A DNA stretch of 64,000 bases from Streptomyces davaonensis JCM 4913 (GTDB taxonomy: Bacteria; Actinomycetota; Actinomycetes; Streptomycetales; Streptomycetaceae). The notes below the pieces were generated by a model. The model was not told where the DNA came from. It saw nothing but the letters and a program-made list of their open reading frames with translations, and ran no database searches. Below are positions 7,865-16,475 of this stretch, piece by piece (within the stretch, counting starts at the first letter, position 1; every line of letters begins with the position of its first letter). The DNA lies in assembly GCF_000349325.1 (NCBI RefSeq), contig NC_020504.1:4250053-4314052 (forward strand), written 5' to 3'. The translations under genes were made by a program, and so were the position numbers.

Positions 7865-8710
7865 GAAGCGCGCCCAGGCCGCCGAGCCGAACACCCCGGC
7901 GTACAGGGCCTGGAGGCCGAGGTTCTTCACCAGGTCGTCCCAGTAGACCGGGTCCCGCATCAGGTCGGCGAAGGACAGCCAGTAGTGGGAGAAGAAGTAC
8001 GGCTGGAGCGCGTCGAGCTGGGGGATCTGGTCGAGGATCTGGACCGTGATCAGCAGGCCCACCGTCGTCGCCATCGCCGCGATACCGCTGTTGGTGAGCG
8101 TGGAGATGAACAGGCCGAGCGCCGCGACCCCGGTCAGGGACGCGGCCACGACCAGCGCGATCAGCAGCGCGCGGCCCAGGCCCTCGGTGAAGCCGATCCG
8201 GGTGCCGGAGATCGTCGTCAGGTCTCCCAGCGGGAACAGCAGCGCGCCGACCGTCAGCGCCGAGGCCGCGACCACGAGGGTGGCCAGCAGGCAGAAGGCC
8301 ATCGTGGTCGCGTACTTGGTGAGCAGCAGCCGGGAGCGGCCCGCGGGGGCGACCAGGAGATAGCGCAGGGTGCCCGCGTTCGCCTCCCCGGCGATGGCGT
8401 CGCCGGCGACCACGCCGATGGCCATCGGCAGGAAGAACGGGAGCGTGGCGGCGAGTGCGGTGAACACCAGGAACAGGCCGTTGTTGGTGATCTGCGAGAT
8501 GAACGCGGGGCCTTCGCCTCCTCCGCCGCCGACCGAGCCGCCGTCGCCGGTTTCGATCTTCACGGCAATGCCGACGAGGACCGGAACTGCGGCCAGGACG
8601 CCCAGCAGGGCCAAGGTGCGCCAGCGGAAGAGCGTCGTACGCAACTCATTGCGCAGCAACCCGAAGGTCCACAACACGCTTGTCGGCCGGGTGAGTTCAA
8701 CCTGCGACAT
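7841..8710 (-). CDS. ABC transporter permease, ABC-2 type
   Basis: A 289-residue integral membrane protein with six clear hydrophobic segments, the first near residues 32-50 and the last near the C-terminus. LVAPAGRSRLLLTKY and a Gly-rich external loop (about residues 57-66) are typical of two-gene ABC-2 exporters in Streptomyces. It overlaps the ATPase gene upstream by 14 bp, so the two are translationally coupled. With the ATPase it should form a half-size exporter; the cargo cannot be read from the sequence. A membrane-anchored LolA-like gene heads the cluster. Confidence 0.87.
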   Translation of the reverse strand: MSQVELTRPTSVLWTFGLLRNELRTTLFRWRTLALLGVLAAVPVLVGIAVKIETGDGGSVGGGGGEGPAFISQITNNGLFLVFTALAATLPFFLPMAIGVVAGDAIAGEANAGTLRYLLVAPAGRSRLLLTKYATTMAFCLLATLVVAASALTVGALLFPLGDLTTISGTRIGFTEGLGRALLIALVVAASLTGVAALGLFISTLTNSGIAAMATTVGLLITVQILDQIPQLDALQPYFFSHYWLSFADLMRDPVYWDDLVKNLGLQALYAGVFGSAAWARFTTKDITA

Positions 8711-9668
8711 CGAAGCCCTCCCCCGTCAGCGCCACGAACGCGTCCTCCAGGGAGGCTCGTTCGACTCCGAAGCCCCTGACCCGGACGCCCGCCATCACCA
8801 GCGCTGTGTTCAGGTCGGCGAGGTCCTGGTCCGGGGGTTCGGCCGTCACCCGGTCCTCGCTCACCACGACATCTCCCGCGCCCTGTTCCTTCAGCACCCG
8901 CGCCGCCTCGGCCGTGTCGGGTGTGGTGACCACCAGTCGGCCGCGCATTCCCGCCGCCAGGTCGCCCACCGCGCCCTGGGTGATGAGCCGTCCCTGGGCC
9001 ATCACTGCCACGTCGGTGCATACCTGCTCGATCTCGTCGAGGAGGTGGGAGGAGAGGAAGACGGTCGTGCCGTCGGAGGCCAGCTCGCGGATCAGGGCGC
9101 GGATCTCGCGCATGCCCTGTGGGTCGAGGCCGTTGGTCGGCTCGTCCAGGACCAGCAGGCGGCGCGGCTGGAGGAGTGCCGATGCCAGGCCGAGGCGCTG
9201 TTTCATGCCCAGCGAGTACGCCTTGGCCTTCTTGCCCGCGGCGGCCGTCAGGCCCACCCGGTCCAGGGCCGCCGCGACGCGGGTGCGCCGGGTGCGCGGG
9301 TCGGCGGTCGGGTCCGCGGCGTCGTAGCGCAGGAGGTTGTCGCGGCCGGACAGGAAGCCGTAGAGCGCGGGGCCCTCGATCAGGGCGCCGATGTGCGGGA
9401 GGACGGCGCGGGTCGCGCGGGGCATGTGGCGGCCGAGCACCCGGGCCGTGCCGGAGGTGGGTTCGATCAGGCCCATCAGCATGCGGATGGTGGTGGTCTT
9501 GCCGGAGCCGTTGGGGCCCAGGAAGCCGAAGACACTGCCCGCCGGGACGGTCAGATCGAGTCCGTCCACGGCGAGTTGTCCGCCGCGGTACCGCTTGGTG
9601 AGCGCGCGGGTGACGATCACGCTGTCACCCTGCTCGGATGCCGGCTCCGCGGCGGACGTGTCAGTCAT
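8697..9668 (-). CDS. ABC transporter ATP-binding protein
   Basis: A 323-residue ATPase with Walker A GPNGSGKT at residues 51-58, the signature-like YSLGMKQRLGLASALL, Walker B LLVLDEPTNGLD and the switch His in FLSSHLLDEIE. The C-terminal ~90 residues form the extra domain seen in ABC-2-type exporter ATPases of the DrrA/CcmA class. It lies 10 bp downstream of the LolA-like gene and overlaps the permease gene, so the three form an operon. It energises the permease at 7841-8710. Confidence 0.93.
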   Translation of the reverse strand: MTDTSAAEPASEQGDSVIVTRALTKRYRGGQLAVDGLDLTVPAGSVFGFLGPNGSGKTTTIRMLMGLIEPTSGTARVLGRHMPRATRAVLPHIGALIEGPALYGFLSGRDNLLRYDAADPTADPRTRRTRVAAALDRVGLTAAAGKKAKAYSLGMKQRLGLASALLQPRRLLVLDEPTNGLDPQGMREIRALIRELASDGTTVFLSSHLLDEIEQVCTDVAVMAQGRLITQGAVGDLAAGMRGRLVVTTPDTAEAARVLKEQGAGDVVVSEDRVTAEPPDQDLADLNTALVMAGVRVRGFGVERASLEDAFVALTGEGFDVAG

Positions 9669-9678
9669 GGGTGCCTTA

Positions 9679-10869
9679 TTACCCGGCGTCGGCGGCCTTC
9701 ACCAGCGCATCCTTGGTGACCGCGCCGACGTAGACCGTGCCGTCGTCGGTGATCAGCGCGTTGACCAGGCGGGTCTTGAAGACGGTGCCCTCGCCGAACT
9801 TGCCCTTCACCTTGTCCCCGAGGGAGTCCATGAACCCGCCGAGGTCACCGCCGACCTCGGAGCCGGAGGGGATGCCCTCGCCGCCGGTCTCCATGACGGC
9901 GATGGCGTTCCAGCCCTCGCCGATGACCCGCGGTTCGCCTTCGGGGGCCCCGCCGGGTGCCTTGTCGGGCATCCTGGAGTGCTCCTCCTTCGCGACCTCT
10001 CCCTCCTCCGTGACCTTCGCGCCCTTCGGCGGGGTGAAGTCGAAGGTGGAGGCGGCCGGCTTGGCGAAGCTGACCTGGGTGAAGCCCGCGTCCACCACGG
10101 CGGCGCCGCCGCTCGCCGGGGTGAGCGTGAACTTCAGCGGCATCCCGGTCTTGGCGTCCACGGCCACGGTGATCTGGCCGACCGTGGTGCCGGACTGCTT
10201 GGGCTTGATCACCAGGCGGTAGGCGTCCCGGTCCGCGACCTGCGCGGTGCCGTCGACGGTGACGGACGTGGTGTCGTCGACCGACTTCAGGGCCTCCTCG
10301 GTGAGGTCCTTGGGCGTCGCCGGGACCTCCTTCTCCTGCTTTCCGCTCTCCTCTGCGGTGCCGTGGAAGACCTCGTTGGACGCGCTGTCGTAGCCCCAGA
10401 CGTCCTTGCCGTTGTGGATGAGGCTGTACTCGGCGGCGTTCTCCAGCAGCGAGAGCTTCTGCCGGTCGGGGCCGTCGGTGGCAACCCGCAGGGTGTGCGT
10501 GCCGGTGACCAGCTCGGTGAGCTTGGCCGACGGGTCGGCCGACGAACCGTCCCCGGACTCCACCGCCCCGGACGCCAGCGAGCTCTCCAGACCCCCGAGG
10601 TCGGGCAGCCCCAGATCAGTGCTGATCTTCACGGTCCCGGACAGCTGCTGTACGTCGGACTCGGCGATCTTCTCGATGAGTTGCTGTGCGCTGATCTCCG
10701 GCAGGTCGGGGTCGCCGGAGTCGGCGATGGCGGGGACGAGACCGATGGTCGCCGCCGCCACGCCCACCACCGCGACCGGCACGACGTACCGTGCGGCCTT
10801 GCGCCGCCCGGAACGCAGGTCGTCGATCTCGTCCGGGGTGGTGCTGTCGTCGGATTCGTACGGTGCCAT
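9679..10869 (-). CDS. LolA-like (DUF2092-type) membrane-anchored protein
   Basis: A 396-residue protein starting at ATG 10869 (AGGTAAGG upstream). Residues 1-25 are cytoplasmic and acidic, followed by one membrane segment VVPVAVVGVAAATIGLVPAI. The exported remainder has the LolA/LppX-like half-barrel pattern: THTLRVATDGPDRQKLSL, then YSLIHNGKDVWGYDS, then YRLVIKPKQSGTTVGQITV. Such proteins bind lipid or sense envelope state. It opens the operon with the ABC exporter and may hand a hydrophobic substrate to it; this is inferred from the operon, not shown. Confidence 0.83.
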   Translation of the reverse strand: MAPYESDDSTTPDEIDDLRSGRRKAARYVVPVAVVGVAAATIGLVPAIADSGDPDLPEISAQQLIEKIAESDVQQLSGTVKISTDLGLPDLGGLESSLASGAVESGDGSSADPSAKLTELVTGTHTLRVATDGPDRQKLSLLENAAEYSLIHNGKDVWGYDSASNEVFHGTAEESGKQEKEVPATPKDLTEEALKSVDDTTSVTVDGTAQVADRDAYRLVIKPKQSGTTVGQITVAVDAKTGMPLKFTLTPASGGAAVVDAGFTQVSFAKPAASTFDFTPPKGAKVTEEGEVAKEEHSRMPDKAPGGAPEGEPRVIGEGWNAIAVMETGGEGIPSGSEVGGDLGGFMDSLGDKVKGKFGEGTVFKTRLVNALITDDGTVYVGAVTKDALVKAADAG

Positions 10870-11052
10870 GTGTGCCTTACCTCCGTCGTCGGCGGCGGCC
10901 TGCCAACTCCCGTGCGTCCAGCTCGTAGCCGCCATTCTCACCCGAATCGGTGAGGAGTGGTGTTTTCCGTTGTCACCATCTGACCAAATCGGCTGTCGCG
11001 AAGCGTCAGACCGCGGGCTCAACTCCGTGTACACCTGCGGTATGACACGAGA

Positions 11053-11103
11053 GGGCGGCGTCTCCCCCGACCCGTAGGGGTCGTGTGGGGGGAGGCGCCG
11101 CCC
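11053..11103. terminator. Long hairpin terminator downstream of the CHRD gene
   Basis: A near-perfect stem pairs GGGCGGCGTCTCCCCC at 11053-11068 with GGGGGAGGCGCCGCCC at 11088-11103, and an inner stem CGACCC/GGGTCG sits in its loop. It begins 23 bp past the stop of the minus-strand CHRD gene. There is no T-tract, as is common in Streptomyces. Confidence 0.75.
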
Positions 11104-11125
11104 GTCTCTTGCCCGACCTTGTCGA

Positions 11126-12028
11126 TCAGTGCTGGATGAACACGTAGTCCGCCTGGTACGGAACGCCGACGATCGTCCCCGGGGTGCAGGAACCGGCCGG
11201 GGCGACGCCGCCGACGGTGTTCAGGCGGAGGATCTCCGCGGTGTGGGCGAGCAGGCCCCGGTGCTTGCCGGACTGAGTGGCCTTCAGGTCCAGCTCGGGG
11301 ATGTTCCCCGCCCCGTTGGGGGTCCTGCTCAGGACGGATCCGGTGACCGCGCTGCGGTCGGGCGCGATCCACTGCGGGGTACCGGAGTTGGGCTGCACGA
11401 AGGAGTGCGCGATCGGCCCGGCGAGCAGGGCGCTGACGTCCCGCTGGGCGAAGGCGTGGCCGCCGCCCTCGGCCGGCTTGCACTCGTAGATCTGCTTGCC
11501 CTTGATGACGGATGCCTGGAAGTTGTCGAGGGCGTCGCGGAAGTCGAAGTCGGTGGTCACCTGGTGGAGTTGCCCGCGGACGGCTCCGCCGGGGAACTTC
11601 GCGGTGTGCAGGTTGGCGTAGAACGAGCCCGGGTCGGACTTCAGGGAGTCGAGGAGCGCCTGGTCGGTCACCTTGACGGTGCCGGTGAGGGTCTTGCCCT
11701 TGCTGTTCTTGAGGAGCTCGGTGAAGTCGACCTTGACGCCGCCGTTGGTGCCCTTGGCGCCCTGGTGGAGGTGGAGGGCGGTCGGGCGGTCGACGCCGCG
11801 CCACTTGACGGCGACGGAGACCTTGTCGCCCTTGACCTTGACGAATTGGAGCGCGGCGCCGTCCTGGTCCCCGACCGCGGGTCCACCGGCCACGGGCACC
11901 TCGTTGGCTCCGCGGAGACTGGCGGCGAGGACGGTTCCCTTGTCAGGGGTGGTGGAGGTGGCCGAGGCGGAGGTGGGAACCACGGCGGCGGCCACCGCTA
12001 CGGCGGCGACGATCAGACTCGTACGCAT
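11126..12028 (-). CDS. Secreted CHRD-domain plus DUF3455 protein
   Basis: A 300-residue exported protein. The signal peptide is residues 1-~25 (MRTSLIVAAVAVAAAVVP then ASA). Residues ~35-150 are a CHRD-like domain (LRGANEVPV, ALHLHQGAKGTNGG, FYANLHTAKFPGGAVRGQL). Residues ~155-300 match DUF3455 (KQIYECKPAEGGGHAFAQRD, WIAPDRSAVTG, LRLNTVGGVAPAG). Start ATG 12028 follows a GGGGAG element. CHRD domains are known from chordin and from bacterial surface proteins; the enzymology of both domains is unknown. It is an apparent single-gene unit with a strong terminator. Confidence 0.85.
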   Translation of the reverse strand: MRTSLIVAAVAVAAAVVPTSASATSTTPDKGTVLAASLRGANEVPVAGGPAVGDQDGAALQFVKVKGDKVSVAVKWRGVDRPTALHLHQGAKGTNGGVKVDFTELLKNSKGKTLTGTVKVTDQALLDSLKSDPGSFYANLHTAKFPGGAVRGQLHQVTTDFDFRDALDNFQASVIKGKQIYECKPAEGGGHAFAQRDVSALLAGPIAHSFVQPNSGTPQWIAPDRSAVTGSVLSRTPNGAGNIPELDLKATQSGKHRGLLAHTAEILRLNTVGGVAPAGSCTPGTIVGVPYQADYVFIQH

Positions 12029-12050
12029 GAAGTTTTCTCCCCGTTTGTCA

Positions 12051-12071
12051 GCCGACGCCCCCTGCGTCGGC
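12051..12071 (-). promoter_or_regulatory. Hairpin in the 5' leader of the CHRD gene
   Basis: GCCGACGC (12051-12058) and GCGTCGGC (12064-12071) form a perfect 8-bp stem with a CCCCT loop, 23 bp upstream of the CHRD start. A second palindrome, TGGACT-C-AGTCCA, lies at 12104-12116 further upstream and could be an operator. Neither matches a regulator I recognise. Confidence 0.4.
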
Positions 12072-12174
12072 TTCTGGGCATGAATACGGGGAGGATCTGG
12101 ATTTGGACTCAGTCCAGCAATGTGGCGTGCGTCACTTGGGCGAATCCAGAGGGCCACAGGGCAACAGGGTGGGG

Positions 12175-13185
12175 TCAGCCCGCCCGATGCACCACCGCGT
12201 CACAGAGCTCCATCAGCGCCGCCTTCGCGTCGCACTCCGCCAGCGGCGCCAGCGAGGCGCGCGCGTCCTGCGCGTACCGCACCGTGTCGCGCCGGGCCTG
12301 CTCCAGTGCCGGATGCGTCCGCAGCGCCGCCAGCGCCTCCGCGTGGCGTACGTCGTCGGTCAGGTCGGAGTCGAGCAGTTCGCACAGGGCGATGTCCTCG
12401 GCGAGACCCAGCCGCTGCGCCCGCTCCCGCAGCCGCAGCACCGGCAGCGTCGGAATGCCCTCGCGCAGATCCGTGCCCGGCGTCTTCCCGGACTCGTGCG
12501 AGTCGGAGGCGATGTCGAGCACGTCGTCCGCGAGCTGGAAGGCGACCCCGAGCCGCTCGCCGTACTGCGTGAGAACGTCGACCACCGTCTCGTCGGCCCC
12601 GGACATCATCGCGCCGAAGCGGCACGACACCGCCACCAGCGATCCCGTCTTGCCGGCCAGCACATCGAGGTAGTGGTCGACCGGGTCGCGTCCGTCCTGC
12701 GGGCCGGCCGTCTCCAGGATCTGCCCGGTGACCAGCCGCTCGAACGCCTCGGCCTGCACCCGGACCGCCTCGGGCCCGAGGTCGGCGAGGATGTGCGAGG
12801 CGCGGGCGAAGAGGAAGTCACCCGTGAGGACCGCGACCGAGTTCCCCCAGCGGGTGTTGGCGCTGGCCACGCCGCGCCGGACCTCGGCCTCGTCCATCAC
12901 GTCGTCGTGGTACAGCGTCGCCAGATGGGTCAGTTCCACGACCACGGCCGACGGCACGATCCCGGGCGCGTACCGGTCGCCGAACTGCGCGCTGAGCATC
13001 ACGAGCAGCGGCCTGAACCGCTTCCCGCCCGCCCGCACGAGATGCTGAGCGGCCTCCGTGATGAAGGGGACCTCGCTCTTGGTGGCTTCGAGCAGTCCCT
13101 CCTCGACAGCAGCCAATCCGGCCTGGACATCGGCTTCCAGAGCCTGGTCCCGCACGCTCAGCCCGAACGGCCCGACGACGGTCAC
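12175..13185 (-). CDS. Polyprenyl diphosphate synthase (long-chain, menaquinone side chain)
   Basis: A 336-residue trans-isoprenyl diphosphate synthase. GGKRFRP (residues 53-59), the first Asp-rich motif DDVMD (94-98) and the second DDVLD (220-224) bind Mg2+ and the diphosphates. Small residues before the first Asp-rich motif (THLATLYHDD) fit a long-chain product. It adds isopentenyl units to an allylic primer to build the side chain of menaquinone. The nearby futalosine-pathway genes and nuo operon support the role; chain length (probably nonaprenyl in Streptomyces) is from general knowledge. GTG start. Confidence 0.92.
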   Translation of the reverse strand: MTVVGPFGLSVRDQALEADVQAGLAAVEEGLLEATKSEVPFITEAAQHLVRAGGKRFRPLLVMLSAQFGDRYAPGIVPSAVVVELTHLATLYHDDVMDEAEVRRGVASANTRWGNSVAVLTGDFLFARASHILADLGPEAVRVQAEAFERLVTGQILETAGPQDGRDPVDHYLDVLAGKTGSLVAVSCRFGAMMSGADETVVDVLTQYGERLGVAFQLADDVLDIASDSHESGKTPGTDLREGIPTLPVLRLRERAQRLGLAEDIALCELLDSDLTDDVRHAEALAALRTHPALEQARRDTVRYAQDARASLAPLAECDAKAALMELCDAVVHRAG

Positions 13186-13430
13186 GAGGGGTCTCCTGTC
13201 TGCTGGTGTCTACTGGCGATTACGCGGTTTGTCGATAGGTCGCTGCCTTCACTCAAGTCAGCGTATCCGGTCACGTTTCGATCACCGATGCCGCCCGCCC
13301 GTCCACGACGGGCGGTATGGGATCACGCCGGTTATGTTTTTGATCAACTGATAAGAACGGATATCTATCGACTTACGTGGAAGTAGTGGAGTGTGTCTCG
13401 AATCGAGGTCGATACGACACCCCGCTCACC
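13186..13430. other. Divergent intergenic region, AT-rich, with one hairpin
   Basis: No gene seen. A perfect 8-bp stem, CCGCCCGT/ACGGGCGG at 13295-13302 and 13308-13315 with loop CCACG, is followed by an unusually AT-rich stretch (13325-13376) that should hold promoter elements for the flanking divergent genes. Confidence 0.5.
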
Positions 13431-13496
13431 GGGGCCTTCACACGCGCTGGGGCCTTCACACGCGCTGGGGCTTTCACGTGCACTGGGGTTTTCGCG
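13431..13496. repeat. 18-bp tandem repeat directly before the CocE start
   Basis: Units at 13431-13448 and 13449-13466 are identical (GGGGCCTTCACACGCGCT); 13467-13484 is a diverged third and 13485-13496 a partial fourth copy ending at the ATG. Read in the downstream frame it would encode repeated GAFTRA, so translation from an earlier GTG (13377) would add this tail. The GGGG of the last unit is also the only ribosome-binding-like element for ATG 13497. Confidence 0.8.
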
Positions 13497-15512
13497 ATGA
13501 GCCCGCGCATCCGTACGTCCTTCCCGTACGAGACGACCCACGAGGACGTCCGCATCCCGCTCGCGGACGGAACGCTGCTCTACGCGCGGGTGTGGCGCCC
13601 GCTGACCGACGAGCCCGTCCCGGCGCTCCTCGAGTATCTGCCGGACCGGCTGACCGACCGGACGGCCGCGCGCGACTTCCAGCGCCATCCCTGGTACGCG
13701 GGCCACGGCTACGCCTCCGTCCGGGTGGACAGCCGCGGGTACGGCAACAGCGAGGGGCTGCCGGCGGACGCGTACTCGGCGACCGAGCCGGCCGACGGGG
13801 TCGAGGTGGTGCGCTGGCTGGCGGACCGGCCCTGGTGCGACGGCAAGGTCGGCATGTTCGACATCTCCTGGGGCGGCTTCAACTCTCTCCAGATCGCGGC
13901 CCTCGCGCCCGAGCCGCTCAAGGCGATCGTCACGGTCTGCTCCACCGACGATCACTATGACAACGATGCGCACCACGCGGGAGGTTCCGTCCTCGCGGTC
14001 GACATGCACGCCCGGGCCGCGACGACGCTCGCCTCCGCCTGCCTGCCACCCGATCCGCGGTACGCCGGGGAGTCGTGGCGAGACCTCTGGCTGAAGCGCC
14101 TGGAGGCCGTCGAACCGGCCCATCCACTCCGGGACGACCACTCGCGCCGCGGCAGCGTCCGCGAGGACTACGACGCCATCGAGGCCGCCGTCCTCGCGGT
14201 GGGCGGCCGGCACGACCCGTACCGCGACACCGTGCTGCGCCTCGTCGAGCACCTGCCCGCCGACCGCGTCCGCGGCCTGCTCGGCCCCTGGTCCCATCAG
14301 TACCCCGACCAGGGCCTGCCGCCCGGACCGGCGATCGGCTTCCTCCAGGAGACCCTGCGCTGGTGGGACCACTGGCTGAAGGGTGAGGGTCCCCTCCCCG
14401 AGCCCCTCCTGCGCGCCTACGTCAGCGACTCCCACCCGCCCGCCACGGCCTACGACACCCTGCCCGGCCGCTGGGTCGGCGAGCCGTCCTGGCCCTCCCC
14501 GCACATCACCCGGGTGACGTACGCCCTCCAGGGCACCCCCGTCCTCGTACGGTCGCCCATGCACACCGGGGTGGACGCCGGACGCTTCGTCCCGCTCGGG
14601 AGCGACGCCGACCTGCCGCCGGACCAGCGGGAGGAGGACGCCCGCTCGGCCTGCTTCGAGTTCGCCGTGGGCGAGGAGACCTGGGTGCTGGGGCGGCCGG
14701 GGGTGCGGCTGCGGCTGACCTCGGAGGTGCCGCGCGGGCAGGTGATCGCGCGGGTCTGCGATGTCGCGCCCGACGGAGCTTCGACGCTGGTCACGCGGGG
14801 CGTGCTGAACCTCGCCGCGCGCCATGGCCGCGACCGGGCGGTGCCATGGGAGCCGGGCGCGACGGAGGACGTCGAGTTCGAGCTGGACGGCATCGGGCAC
14901 GCCTTCCCGCCCGGCCATCGCATCCGGCTCGCGGTGTCCTCCGCGTACTGGCCGTGGGTCTGGCCGCAGCCCGAATCGACGGCGGGCTTCACGCTGGATC
15001 CGGCGGGGAGCTTCCTGGAAGTGCCGGTACGCGCGCGTGGCGCTTCGTCCGACATCGGCTCCGACACCGCCTCCGACATCGGCTCCGACATCGCCTTCGA
15101 GGCGCCGGAACAGGCCGAGCCCCTGGGCGTGAACGAGCCGGCCACGCTGGACGAGCCGCGCCCGCAGCAGCTGGTCGTCCGGGACGTGGCCAAGGGTGAG
15201 TGGCGCCTTGAGGTCGATCCGCGGTGCGGCGGCACGCGCGTGTACCCCGACGGGCTGGAGTTCACCGAGGACGCGCTGGAGACGTACACGATCCAGGAGG
15301 CGGACCCGCTCTCCGCCCGCGCCCGCTCGGACTGGTCGATCCGCCTGCACCGGCCGGACCTGGCCTGGGACACCACCGTCCGGACCCGCTCGGAGACCAC
15401 CTGCGACGCGGCGGACTTCATCACCTCGAACGAGGTGATCTGCACGGAGGGCGGCGAGGTGGTCTTCCACCGGACGTGGGAGAAGCGGATTCCGCGAACG
15501 CCTCGGCGTTAA
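13497..15512 (+). CDS. CocE/NonD-family (X-Pro dipeptidyl-peptidase S15-like) hydrolase
   Basis: A 671-residue serine hydrolase. The nucleophile elbow FDISWGGFNSLQ places the catalytic Ser at residue 124, preceded by YGNSEG and followed by GRHDPYRD and LLGPWSHQYPDQG, which carry the Asp and His candidates. The C-terminal ~230 residues are the jelly-roll domain of PepX/CocE enzymes. No signal peptide, so probably cytoplasmic. A short Asp/Ser/Ile repeat near residues 518-533 (SSDIGSDTASDIGSDIA) sits in a surface loop and is encoded by repeated GGCTCCGACA units. Substrate unknown: esters, amides or acylated peptides are typical. Confidence 0.87.
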   Translation: MSPRIRTSFPYETTHEDVRIPLADGTLLYARVWRPLTDEPVPALLEYLPDRLTDRTAARDFQRHPWYAGHGYASVRVDSRGYGNSEGLPADAYSATEPADGVEVVRWLADRPWCDGKVGMFDISWGGFNSLQIAALAPEPLKAIVTVCSTDDHYDNDAHHAGGSVLAVDMHARAATTLASACLPPDPRYAGESWRDLWLKRLEAVEPAHPLRDDHSRRGSVREDYDAIEAAVLAVGGRHDPYRDTVLRLVEHLPADRVRGLLGPWSHQYPDQGLPPGPAIGFLQETLRWWDHWLKGEGPLPEPLLRAYVSDSHPPATAYDTLPGRWVGEPSWPSPHITRVTYALQGTPVLVRSPMHTGVDAGRFVPLGSDADLPPDQREEDARSACFEFAVGEETWVLGRPGVRLRLTSEVPRGQVIARVCDVAPDGASTLVTRGVLNLAARHGRDRAVPWEPGATEDVEFELDGIGHAFPPGHRIRLAVSSAYWPWVWPQPESTAGFTLDPAGSFLEVPVRARGASSDIGSDTASDIGSDIAFEAPEQAEPLGVNEPATLDEPRPQQLVVRDVAKGEWRLEVDPRCGGTRVYPDGLEFTEDALETYTIQEADPLSARARSDWSIRLHRPDLAWDTTVRTRSETTCDAADFITSNEVICTEGGEVVFHRTWEKRIPRTPRR

Positions 15513-15539
15513 AACCTCATTGGGCCTATTGCCCGTTTT
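15511..15539 (+). terminator. Weak hairpin after the CocE gene
   Basis: GGGC-CTATT-GCCC (15522-15534) is flanked by AAAAC on the left and GTTTT on the right, giving a short stem and a T-run directly after the stop codon. The stem is only 4 bp at its core, so efficiency is doubtful. Confidence 0.4.
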
Positions 15540-15762
15540 GCTCACCCTTGCTCCTGGGCGTGACTTGACTCACGCCACACCCCTCACAGGCACCCCACAG
15601 ACCGCCACCGACGCCCCTCCCCTGCTTGCCAGTTGACCCTTGGCACCCGCAAATCCTCGACCACCGCACATCCCTCTTTCGAAGATCAAATCGCCGAATA
15701 TGTGAATCCGCTACTTGTTTCGGACATGTGCTCTCGCATACGTTCCCGGCCAGTCGGGCGGA

Positions 15763-15950
15763 CGCCGAATCCTGCCACCGTCCGACTCCACCGAGATCTT
15801 CGTACGGCAGGAGCGGGGGACCCAGGTAAGTCGCCGGGCCGGACGTCTTCGGACGCGCCGGAACGGCTCGGGGTGAAGTCGCGTGCCCTTCGTGGTGCGC
15901 GGCCGGGCAGCTCCCGCCCGAACCCGACAGCTCACCTCGCAGGCGCCGGA
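15763..15950 (+). promoter_or_regulatory. ydaO/yuaA-type riboswitch (c-di-AMP)
   Basis: The leader of the lytic transglycosylase gene carries the conserved ydaO elements in order: GCCGAATCCTGCC, CGGCAGGAGCGGGGGACCCA, GGGGTGAAGTCGC, GGGCAGCTCCCGCCCGAACC, CGACAGCTCACCTCG and the closing GGCGCCGGAGAGG just before the ribosome-binding site. This architecture is well known upstream of Streptomyces rpf and transglycosylase genes, where c-di-AMP binding switches expression off. It ends 14 bp from the ATG, and the last conserved segment merges with the ribosome-binding site GAGAGGA. Identification is by motif order, not by covariance search. Confidence 0.88.
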
Positions 15951-15963
15951 GAGGAACTTCGCC

Positions 15964-16437
15964 ATGCCCGCTGCCGCTCAGCGCCGCCCCCGCCGCATCG
16001 CCCGCAAGCTCGCCGTCCTCGGCACCGGAGCTGCCGTACTGGCGCTCCCGCTCATCGGCGCCACCAACGCCTCCGCGGCCACGCCGACCGTCACCACCGC
16101 CACCTCGCTGGGGTACGCCAACAACCTCGACGGCTGGATCCGCGCCTCCCTCCAGGTCATGGCGCAGAACGGGATCCCCGGCAGCTATGAGGGCATCTAC
16201 CGCAACATCATCCGGGAGTCCTCGGGCAACCAGTACGCGATCAACAACTGGGACTCCAACGCCGCCGCCGGCACCCCGTCCAAGGGCCTGCTCCAGGTGA
16301 TCGACCCGACCTTCCAGGCGTACCACGTGGCTGGCACCTCGTACGACCCCTACGACCCGGTCGCGAACATCACCGCCGCGTGCAACTACGCGGCGCAGCG
16401 CTACGGTTCGATCGACAACGTCTTCGGGGCGTACTGA
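15964..16437 (+). CDS. Secreted lytic transglycosylase, SLT domain
   Basis: A 157-residue exported cell-wall hydrolase. Signal peptide: basic RRPRRIARK, hydrophobic core, and a likely cleavage after ASA near residue 39. The SLT fold follows, with the catalytic Glu85 in NIIRESSGNQYAINNWDSN and GLLQVIDPTFQAYH downstream, as in small Streptomyces SLT proteins related to resuscitation factors. ATG 15964 is preceded by GAGAGGAA; an in-frame earlier start at 15883 would put riboswitch RNA into protein and is rejected. Probably cleaves peptidoglycan during growth or germination under c-di-AMP control. Confidence 0.9.
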   Translation: MPAAAQRRPRRIARKLAVLGTGAAVLALPLIGATNASAATPTVTTATSLGYANNLDGWIRASLQVMAQNGIPGSYEGIYRNIIRESSGNQYAINNWDSNAAAGTPSKGLLQVIDPTFQAYHVAGTSYDPYDPVANITAACNYAAQRYGSIDNVFGAY

Positions 16438-16447
16438 GCCACCGCGC

Positions 16448-16475
16448 CTGCTCAGGGCTACCTGCTCAGGGCTAC
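16448..16475. repeat. 14-bp perfect tandem duplication
   Basis: CTGCTCAGGGCTAC occurs at 16448-16461 and again at 16462-16475. The second copy contains the stop codon of the minus-strand phosphatase gene. It lies between two convergent gene ends and is probably a replication slip. Confidence 0.7.

Noticed and set aside
13377..13496. GTG 13377 as the start of the CocE-family protein
   Set aside because: No ribosome-binding site is visible and the extra 40 residues are repeat-encoded; kept only as an alternative.
13431..13496. CRISPR array
   Set aside because: The 18-bp units are adjacent with no spacers, and there are no cas genes.
15883..15963. Earlier start for the lytic transglycosylase
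   Set aside because: It would translate riboswitch RNA and put 27 residues before a good signal peptide; ATG 15964 has the ribosome-binding site.
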